Positions 6,319 through 11,446 of a DNA stretch of 11,446 nt are shown here, one piece after another. Origin of the DNA: an uncultured Phascolarctobacterium sp. (GTDB lineage Bacteria > Bacillota > Negativicutes > Acidaminococcales > Acidaminococcaceae); the NCBI GenBank assembly GCA_900545535.1, contig UQZN01000032.1, forward strand, positions 1-11,446. The letters run 5' to 3'. A program made the position numbers and the translations under genes. The number at the start of each line of letters is the position of its first letter. Position 1 is the stretch's first letter. The notes under the pieces were generated by a model. The model did no database searches and was not told the origin of the DNA. It worked only from the letters and a program-made list of their open reading frames with translations.

Positions 6319-7677
6319 ATGGGCTGGATCAGTTGGCTGTGTCCGGGCATAAACCTGAAACGCTGGCTGCTGCTTTTTGCAGGCGGCGTATTGTGCTGCG
6401 CCATAGGTTTGGCGCTGTTTTTCAATTACCAGTTTATGGGCTTCGTTGAAGAAATGCTTTTTCGGATGTCCTATCTGACTACCGGTAAATATTCCAATAC
6501 AGTCTCGATGCTGATAGGTTTTATTTCCTTATGTGCCGGACTGTTTATTATGTATTATGCAACGCGGAAAATCATTCGTTCTGTAGTCGAGGCGGTGATG
6601 CCGGATAACAATGCATCGCTGATGGAAATAATTTTTACACAGCGTAAACTGACGCGCGGGCCGGCAATTACTGTTGTCGGCGGCGGGACAGGTCTTTCTA
6701 CTCTGCTGCGTGGGATGAAATATATTACCAATAACTGTACCGCTGTCGTTACTGTGGGTGATGACGGTGGTTCGTCAGGCCGGCTGAGAAAAGAAATGGG
6801 TATTTTACCGCCGGGTGATCTGCGTAACTGTCTGGTTGCCTTGGCAGATCGCGAGCCTTTGATGGAACGGATTATGCAGTACCGTTTTAAAGGTGATTCT
6901 CCGCTTGCCGGGCATAGCTTTGGCAATCTGTTCATTGCCGCCATGGCCGAAGCCGAAGGCGGTATGGAAGCTGGCCTTGCTGCTACGAGCCAGATTTTGA
7001 ATGTACGCGGTAAAGTCGTGCCGTCAACGCTGAGAGATATCAGGCTAAAAGCAGAAATGACAGATGGCAGTATCATAAGCGGCGAATCGGAAATCCCCAA
7101 AGCACATAAAAGAATTAGAACTATGGCCATGGAACCGGCCGATGCACCGGCGACGGCCAGTGCCGTAGAGGCTATTTTAAATGCTGATATCCTGATCTTT
7201 GGTCCCGGCAGTCTTTATACCAGCGTTATACCTAATCTCTTGGTCAAAGGTATCCGGGATGCGGTGATCAAATCGGCAGCTGTAAAAATATATATCTGTA
7301 ATGTTATGACCCAGCCGGGAGAAACAGACGGTTATGGTGCTTTTGAGCATGTGCAGGCACTTATTCAGCATGCCGGCGTGCAGTTTCTGGACTATGTGAT
7401 AGTAAATGACCAACGGGTTACCGCAGCGCAATTAGCGCAATATAATGAAAAAGGTTCCATGCCGGTTACGTCTGATGTCAAAAAAATTGAACGGCTTGGG
7501 ATCCAGGTCATTCCCACACGGCTTATCAGTAATAAAGACCTGGTGCGGCATAATCCGCAGAAACTGGCGCAGGTTATTATTTCCCTGGTCTATCGTCTAC
7601 GCTTGTTTGGTAAAGGTATACAATTTTTTGATTACTTCTTTATGCGGCAAAGTATGCGTGAATTAAAGAAAAAATAG
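6319..7677 (+). CDS. yvcK: Membrane-anchored YvcK/CuvA-type UDP-GlcNAc-binding factor
   Basis: YvcK proteins bind UDP-N-acetylglucosamine and are needed for gluconeogenic growth and normal cell-wall synthesis in B. subtilis and relatives. The 452-residue protein has the conserved domain from about residue 115: VVGGGTGLSTLLRG (119-132), TVGDDGGSSGRLR (145-157) and LPPGDLRNCL (163-172). Before it is an extension of about 110 residues with two hydrophobic segments (about 16-36 and 63-81) that probably span the membrane. B. subtilis YvcK is about 317 residues and lacks this. The ATG follows AGGAGG (6306-6311). That site can pair with CTCCT just before the start codon, so translation may depend on ribosomes finishing rapZ. 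It lies between rapZ and whiA, the standard order. Confidence 0.94.
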   Translation: MGWISWLCPGINLKRWLLLFAGGVLCCAIGLALFFNYQFMGFVEEMLFRMSYLTTGKYSNTVSMLIGFISLCAGLFIMYYATRKIIRSVVEAVMPDNNASLMEIIFTQRKLTRGPAITVVGGGTGLSTLLRGMKYITNNCTAVVTVGDDGGSSGRLRKEMGILPPGDLRNCLVALADREPLMERIMQYRFKGDSPLAGHSFGNLFIAAMAEAEGGMEAGLAATSQILNVRGKVVPSTLRDIRLKAEMTDGSIISGESEIPKAHKRIRTMAMEPADAPATASAVEAILNADILIFGPGSLYTSVIPNLLVKGIRDAVIKSAAVKIYICNVMTQPGETDGYGAFEHVQALIQHAGVQFLDYVIVNDQRVTAAQLAQYNEKGSMPVTSDVKKIERLGIQVIPTRLISNKDLVRHNPQKLAQVIISLVYRLRLFGKGIQFFDYFFMRQSMRELKKK

Positions 7678-7711
7678 GCATATATCAATTATTACAGAAG
7701 GAGCATGCCCA

Positions 7712-8647
7712 GTGTCTTTTTCTAACGAAGTAAAAAATGAATTAGCACGGTTGGAAAATGGTAAACAGTGTTGTGAAAAAGCAGAACTGTTTGGACTGTT
7801 GAGAATGAGCGGCGCCATTATATTACGGGGACGGAATATGGGGATCCATTTTTCAACTGAAAACGCCGCTTTAGCCAGACGGGTCCTGCAGTTGTTTAAA
7901 AATAACTACGAAGTCAAAACAGAAGTGGTAATAACAAGATCACGACGGCTAAAAAAGAATAACCGTTATCAGGTCAAAGTAGTGCCTTCACCAGAAGCCG
8001 GTAAAGCCTTAAAAGAGCTGCAGCTGCTGCCGTCTGAACACGAGAGCGGTAAAACATCGTTATTGGCGACGCCTTGCTGCCGCAAATCTTTTCTGCGCGG
8101 AGCTTTTCTGGCTGGTGGTTCTATCAGCAGGCCTGCCAGCGATTACCATCTGGAAATGGTGACCGAGAACCAGACTTTTGCCAAAATGATCATGAAAACG
8201 ATGCAGGGTTTTTCATTACCTGTAAAAATAACGGACAGAAAAAACGATTATATCGTTTATTTGAAAGAAGGTAATGGCATCACCTCATTTTTGTCAGTTA
8301 TCGGTGCTCATAATGCTTTACTGGAATTTGAGAATGTACGTATTGTTAAAGAAATGCGCAATAATGTCAACCGGGTAGTAAACTGCGAAACGGCAAACCT
8401 TAACAAAGTTGTACAGGCAGCTGTACAGCAGCTTGAAAGTATACGTTATATAGAAAAACATCTGGGATTAGGAAAATTGCCGTTGACCTTACGTGAAACA
8501 GCAGAATTGCGCTTAGAACATCCCGACGCTTCTCTAAATGAATTAGCGGATTTATCCGAAGGGAAAATAGGAAAATCAGGAATCAATCATCGATTGAAAA
8601 AATTACAGCATTTGGCTGAAGAACTAGGGATGATAAAGAATGAGTGA
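7712..8647 (+). CDS. whiA: DNA-binding protein WhiA
   Basis: WhiA is a conserved Gram-positive protein. It is a sporulation transcription factor in Streptomyces and a nucleoid-associated protein affecting division and chromosome segregation in B. subtilis. The 311-residue product opens with SFSNEVKNELAR, the family start. It has a degenerate LAGLIDADG-like fold (FLRGAFLAGGSISRP region, about 128-142) and ends in a helix-turn-helix domain (LNELADLSEGKIGKSGINHRL, about residues 275-295). The start is GTG at 7712, with AGAAGGAG (7696-7703) 8 bases upstream. A nearer ATG at 7705 is out of frame. It lies 34 bases after yvcK with no visible terminator between, so it is likely in the same transcript, and it overlaps the next gene by eight bases. 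Confidence 0.95.
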   Translation: MSFSNEVKNELARLENGKQCCEKAELFGLLRMSGAIILRGRNMGIHFSTENAALARRVLQLFKNNYEVKTEVVITRSRRLKKNNRYQVKVVPSPEAGKALKELQLLPSEHESGKTSLLATPCCRKSFLRGAFLAGGSISRPASDYHLEMVTENQTFAKMIMKTMQGFSLPVKITDRKNDYIVYLKEGNGITSFLSVIGAHNALLEFENVRIVKEMRNNVNRVVNCETANLNKVVQAAVQQLESIRYIEKHLGLGKLPLTLRETAELRLEHPDASLNELADLSEGKIGKSGINHRLKKLQHLAEELGMIKNE

Positions 8648-9482
8648 TCTTTGGAAAAAGTATAAAAAAGGTATAGCTGTTGCTTTTTTAGGTATAGTCG
8701 TCTTGCTGGCGGCAGTGGGAGTTTATGTAAGATATGATTATCAGCAGTATTGCAGAGGGGCAGTGCCGATATTGGAATATCACGGCATTGGCCCGGCAGA
8801 CGGCTGGATGAAAGAGTTGTTTGTCCCTAAAGAAACTTTTGAAACGCATTTGCAATATCTGCATGATAACGGTTATAAAATGGTATCGGTGCAGGAAATG
8901 GCAGAAATGTTTGCTAAAGGCGAATCGACGGAAAAAACGATCGTTTTAACCTTTGACGATGGTTACCTTGATAATTACACTAATGTCCTGCCGCTTCTGA
9001 AAAAGTACGAGGCAACGGCAACTTTCTTTGTTGTCCACAGTAAAATAGGCCATTACAGATATATGACGCATGATCAGATACAGTCTTTGATAGATAATGG
9101 GATGGAAATTGGTTCTCACACGATCAATCATCAGATATTGACTGATATAGACCCGCAGTATCTGAGCTGGGAACTGGCTACGTCCAGATATTTTCTGAAA
9201 AAAGACTATAATGGTTATGTGGTTCGTTCGCTTTCCTATCCTAATGGTATGTATAACTCCAAAATTTTAGCAGCTGTTAAAGAATACGGCTATTATTGGG
9301 CAGTTACAGGTAATGCCGGTACTGTCAGCAAAAAAATTATAGAACAAAAGCCTTTGGAATTGGGACGTATCTATATTGATGCTTCCAATATCAATACTTT
9401 TAAAGAACGGCTGCGTTATTCATATTGGGTCGGATACCTGAAAGAACGCGGCATCAACATACATTTTTTCAAGAGTTTATAA
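8640..9482 (+). CDS. Membrane-anchored polysaccharide deacetylase (NodB/CE4 family)
   Basis: This is a probable zinc-dependent deacetylase of N-acetylglucosamine-containing polymers such as peptidoglycan. The 280-residue protein has a short basic N-terminus, one hydrophobic segment (about 11-30) acting as a signal anchor, and then an extracellular NodB domain. Motif 1 is TFDDG (104-108, D106 and D107). Motif 2 is SHTINH (159-164), giving metal ligands H160 and H164. Motif 3 is the SYPNGMY segment (199-205), where the usual RxPxG arginine position reads as serine. LGRIYID near the C-terminus resembles motif 5. The ATG overlaps the end of whiA by eight bases and no strong ribosome site is visible, so expression is probably coupled to whiA. 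The substrate cannot be told from sequence. Confidence 0.88.
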   Translation: MSDLWKKYKKGIAVAFLGIVVLLAAVGVYVRYDYQQYCRGAVPILEYHGIGPADGWMKELFVPKETFETHLQYLHDNGYKMVSVQEMAEMFAKGESTEKTIVLTFDDGYLDNYTNVLPLLKKYEATATFFVVHSKIGHYRYMTHDQIQSLIDNGMEIGSHTINHQILTDIDPQYLSWELATSRYFLKKDYNGYVVRSLSYPNGMYNSKILAAVKEYGYYWAVTGNAGTVSKKIIEQKPLELGRIYIDASNINTFKERLRYSYWVGYLKERGINIHFFKSL

Positions 9483-9500
9483 GAAAATACGGGATAGCAC

Positions 9501-9529
9501 TTGCAGAAATTCATAAAAAACGGTAAAAT
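9501..9529 (+). promoter_or_regulatory. Promoter of the SCIFF cassette
   Basis: TTGCAG (9501-9506) and TAAAAT (9524-9529) are separated by 17 bases. They lie 18 bases after the deacetylase stop and about 30 before the predicted peptide start. No terminator hairpin is visible between 9483 and 9500, so some read-through from the whiA unit is possible. Confidence 0.65.
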
Positions 9530-9565
9530 AAATCAGTAAGTAAAACATATTGGGGGTATCTTAAG

Positions 9566-9709
9566 ATGAGAAAACACATTAAAACCGTAAATAAAGCAAT
9601 TCTGAACAAAACTTTAAAAACCGGCGGCTGCGGCGAATGCCCGGCTTCCTGCCAATCCGCTTGCAAAACTTCCTGCACTGTTGGCAATCAGGTTTGTGAA
9701 CAAAAATAA
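9566..9709 (+). CDS. scfA: SCIFF precursor peptide (six cysteines in forty-five), ranthipeptide class
   Basis: This is a 47-residue ribosomal peptide substrate for the radical SAM maturase encoded next door. It has exactly six cysteines, C22, C25, C29, C33, C37 and C44. The core GGCGECPASCQSACKTSC followed by TVGNQ is the near-invariant SCIFF signature known from Clostridia. The leader (1-19) begins MRKHIKTVNKAIL, again family-like. The ATG at 9566 follows GGGGG (9552-9556) with a 9-base gap. In studied homologues the maturase makes a Cys-to-Thr thioether. By spacing I infer C33 to T38 here. There is no signal peptide and no cleavage protease gene in the window, so the fate and function of the product are unknown. 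It is too short for a typical ORF cutoff. Confidence 0.93.
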   Translation: MRKHIKTVNKAILNKTLKTGGCGECPASCQSACKTSCTVGNQVCEQK

Positions 9710-9752
9710 TTCAGGCTGTGGCTTTATTTAACTAGCATATTTGTTTAATTTG

Positions 9753-9781
9753 CAGCTCCCTGTTTTACAGGGGGCTGTTTT
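9753..9781 (+). terminator. Intergenic hairpin between SCIFF peptide and maturase, probable attenuator
   Basis: CAGCTCCCTG (9753-9762) pairs with CAGGGGGCTG (9768-9777), with one G-T wobble, around a TTTTA loop. Four T follow (9778-9781). The T-run is short, so termination is probably partial, which would give more peptide mRNA than maturase mRNA. The maturase ribosome site begins just downstream (9788). Confidence 0.75.
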
Positions 9782-9801
9782 ACTATGAAAGGTGGAACTA
9801 C

Positions 9802-11208
9802 ATGCTTATTCATAAAATGCGTCTTGATGATTATATGGCTGTGCTTGACGTCAACAGCGGTGCCGTACATCTGGTAGATGAGGTCATCTATGATCTGCTT
9901 GATATTTTTGATGGAACCAATGATGAAGAAGCTATTGCAGCCTTACAAACAAGCTATCAGGAAGCGGACTTGCGTGAAGCGTTAGAAGAACTGCACCAGT
10001 TACAGGCAGAGGGCCTGCTTTTTTCTCCTGAATTTGAAGTGCCTCAGACCTTTGCCGAAACACCGATCCTGAAATCACTTTGCCTGCATATCGCTCATGA
10101 CTGTAATCTGCGTTGTGGCTATTGCTTTGCAGGAACAGGAGATTTCGGAGGGTATCGTGCAATGATGAGCAAAGAAACGGCTGAAAAGGCTGTTGAATTT
10201 GCTATCGCCGGCAGTAAAATGCGTCATAATCTGGAACTGGATTTATTTGGCGGTGAACCGCTGATGAATCCGGAAGTTGTCAAGCATGTAATAAATTATG
10301 TACGCCGACGTGAAATTGAAACCGGTAAAAATATCAAATTGACACTTACGACCAATGGAACGCTCTTAAATGATGAGATTATTCAATTTTTAAATGATAA
10401 TCGCGTCATGCTTGTACTTAGTCTGGACGGGAAAAAAGAAACTCATGACAACATGAGACCGTTCCCGAATAAAACAGGCAGCTACGATGCAGCTGTCCGT
10501 GGCTTTAAAAAAGTTATTGCAAGCCGTAAAGGCAAGAATTATTACCTGCGTGGTACGTATACTCATTTTAATCCGCACTTTGCTGAAGATACTCTGGATA
10601 TGACGAAAATAGGGAAAGAACTTTCTGTAGAACCGGTTGTGGGAGTTGATGAACCTTACGTGTTCACAGAAGCCGATCTGCCGGTACTATATGAGGAATA
10701 TGATAAACTGGCACGTGCTTATCTGCAAAAACGTCGTGAAGGTGACCCGTTTGACTTTTTCCACTTTAACGTGGCTTTGGACAATGGTCCCTGTGTGGCT
10801 AAACGCTTGGCAGGCTGCGGAGCAGGGCATGAATATTTTGCCATTACGCCTGAAGGTGATATTTACCCTTGTCATCAATTTGTTGGCAGAGAAGAGTACA
10901 AGTTGGGAACATTGGAAACAGGCGTGGTAAAACCTGAACTGGTACAAAAATTCAGGCATACCCATGTTATGACCAAAACAGAATGCAGCACCTGCTGGGC
11001 CAGATTTTTCTGCAGCGGCGGCTGTCATGCCAATGCTGACCTTATCAATGGCGACATCAGCAAACCGTATCAATACGGCTGTAAATTGCAGAAAAAACGC
11101 TTGGAATGTGCTATCGTGCTGCAGGCTGTTTTGTCTGCAGAAGCTCAGGATGGCAAAGACATGCGTCCGGAGATAACTAATTTTAAATATGAAGTAGAAC
11201 AGAAATGA
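9802..11208 (+). CDS. scfB: SCIFF peptide maturase, radical SAM/SPASM thioether-forming enzyme
   Basis: It installs thioether crosslinks in the SCIFF peptide and is the counterpart of CteB and Tte1186. The 468-residue protein has an N-terminal winged-helix region (about 1-80) that fits the RiPP recognition element which binds the leader. The radical SAM core has CNLRCGYC (C101, C105, C108) and GGEP (150-153). The SPASM domain has C331, C339, C357 (GDIYPCHQF), C395 and C398 (CSTC), C404, C408 (CSGGC), C427 and C436, enough for two auxiliary [4Fe-4S] clusters. The ATG follows AAAGGTGG (9788-9795). It lies 92 bases after the peptide gene with an attenuator-like hairpin between. Length and cysteine pattern match the family. 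The product chemistry is inferred from homologues. Confidence 0.94.
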   Translation: MLIHKMRLDDYMAVLDVNSGAVHLVDEVIYDLLDIFDGTNDEEAIAALQTSYQEADLREALEELHQLQAEGLLFSPEFEVPQTFAETPILKSLCLHIAHDCNLRCGYCFAGTGDFGGYRAMMSKETAEKAVEFAIAGSKMRHNLELDLFGGEPLMNPEVVKHVINYVRRREIETGKNIKLTLTTNGTLLNDEIIQFLNDNRVMLVLSLDGKKETHDNMRPFPNKTGSYDAAVRGFKKVIASRKGKNYYLRGTYTHFNPHFAEDTLDMTKIGKELSVEPVVGVDEPYVFTEADLPVLYEEYDKLARAYLQKRREGDPFDFFHFNVALDNGPCVAKRLAGCGAGHEYFAITPEGDIYPCHQFVGREEYKLGTLETGVVKPELVQKFRHTHVMTKTECSTCWARFFCSGGCHANADLINGDISKPYQYGCKLQKKRLECAIVLQAVLSAEAQDGKDMRPEITNFKYEVEQK

Positions 11209-11221
11209 TTTATGTATTTAA

Positions 11222-11251
11222 TTTTACCGGCAGCGGCCGCTGCCGGTAAAA
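11222..11251. repeat. Perfect 30-bp palindrome after the maturase gene
   Basis: TTTTACCGGCAGC (11222-11234) pairs exactly with GCTGCCGGTAAAA (11239-11251), leaving GGCC as the turn. It lies 13 bases after the scfB stop. T is on the 5' side and A on the 3' side of both strands, the reverse of a classic intrinsic terminator, so no U-tract follows the hairpin in either direction. It may still end or stabilise the mRNA. Its 3' A-rich flank runs into the next promoter. Confidence 0.8.
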
Positions 11252-11275
11252 AATAAAAAAAGTTGCAAAAAGCAC

Positions 11276-11304
11276 TTGAAATTTTTCGTAAAATCTAGTA
11301 AGAT
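11276..11304 (+). promoter_or_regulatory. Upstream promoter (P1) of the probable rRNA operon
   Basis: TTGAAA (11276-11281) and TAAGAT (11299-11304) have a 17-base spacer. A-rich DNA (11248-11272) just upstream could act as an UP element. The predicted start is near 11311. The first transcribed bases (AGTCGCCTGAAGCGATT) can fold into a small hairpin. Confidence 0.65.
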
Positions 11305-11377
11305 AATGAAAGTCGCCTGAAGCGATTACAAGCAGTGAAGAACTGCAAAAGCCGTTAAAAAAAGATGGAAAAAGTAG

Positions 11378-11406
11378 TTGACAACATCAATAAGATGTAA
11401 TATACT
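11378..11406 (+). promoter_or_regulatory. Downstream promoter (P2) of the probable rRNA operon
   Basis: A consensus TTGACA (11378-11383) and TATACT (11401-11406) are separated by 17 bases, preceded by A-tracts (11357-11373). The predicted start is near 11412. It is the strongest-looking promoter in the window, as expected for rRNA. Confidence 0.85.
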
Positions 11407-11411
11407 ATACA

Positions 11412-11446
11412 AGTCGTCAAAAAACGGCAAGCAGAACCTTGAAAAC
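11412..11446 (+). other. Start of an rRNA operon leader (partial, runs off the window)
   Basis: The end of the window, GCAGAACCTTGAAAAC (11431-11446), resembles the boxA-like segment (CTTTGAAAAC) found shortly before 16S rRNA genes in Bacillota. Together with tandem strong promoters and no ribosome site or start codon, this points to a 16S gene just beyond the right edge. The 16S gene itself is not visible, so this is inference. Confidence 0.65.

Noticed and set aside
6555..7130. 191-codon open frame on the - strand
   Set aside because: It is an antisense shadow of the conserved YvcK domain, with no ribosome site and no recognisable domain.
7705..7711. ATG at 7705 as the start of whiA
   Set aside because: It is seven bases from the GTG at 7712 and so out of frame with the whiA reading frame.
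10687..11073. 128-codon open frame on the - strand and a 97-codon + frame at 10637-10930
   Set aside because: Both are shadows of the SPASM part of the SCIFF maturase, whose motifs are intact in its own frame.
11222..11251. Palindrome as an ordinary rho-independent terminator
   Set aside because: The stem is strong, but it is followed by A-rich rather than T-rich sequence on both strands, so it was listed as a repeat.
1..11446. Mobile elements, CRISPR arrays, tRNA genes
   Set aside because: I saw no transposase motifs, direct-repeat arrays or cloverleaf candidates. The genes are tightly packed and on one strand throughout.

Overview
The window looks like chromosomal DNA of an anaerobic Bacillota. 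A Negativicutes-type genome is my guess, at low confidence. The pointers are a BioW-dependent biotin operon, the rapZ-yvcK-whiA block of low-GC Gram-positive lineages, a YvcK with two N-terminal membrane segments, a SCIFF ranthipeptide cassette, and a biotin synthase that lacks one cysteine of the aerobic-type auxiliary cluster. All recognised genes are on the + strand, and the window ends in what looks like the promoter and leader of an rRNA operon, also on the + strand.

Layout. (1) 1-183: a strong hairpin (10-43) that closes an unseen upstream unit, then a sigma-A-type promoter (-35 at 106-111, -10 at 129-134) embedded in four GTTAAC half-sites, a probable BirA operator array. (2) 184-5281: the biotin operon bioB-bioW-bioF-bioD-bioA, tightly packed with gaps of 1-18 bases or short overlaps, closed by a terminator at 5287-5311. 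It encodes every step from free pimelate to biotin. BioW makes pimeloyl-CoA, BioF makes KAPA (8-amino-7-oxononanoate), BioA makes DAPA (7,8-diaminononanoate), BioD makes dethiobiotin and BioB inserts sulfur. (3) 5282-9482: an extended -10 promoter, then rapZ, yvcK, whiA and a membrane-anchored NodB-type deacetylase. The first three form a conserved block tied to UDP-GlcNAc and cell-envelope regulation. The deacetylase overlaps whiA and fits the envelope theme. (4) 9483-11208: a promoter, a 47-residue peptide gene with exactly six cysteines (SCIFF precursor, absent from the longer-ORF set), an intergenic hairpin with a short T-run, and the radical SAM/SPASM SCIFF maturase. (5) 11209-11446: a perfect 30-bp palindrome, then two tandem strong promoters whose initially transcribed regions resemble each other, ending in a sequence like the boxA segment before Bacillota 16S genes.

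The main points of interest are the SCIFF pair as a self-contained cassette between envelope genes and an rRNA operon, the BioB cluster-ligand change (possible Type II, anaerobic-type enzyme), the BioK-like (possibly lysine-using) DAPA aminotransferase, and the multi-half-site operator on the biotin promoter. I saw no mobile elements, CRISPR arrays, tRNA genes or frameshifted genes.
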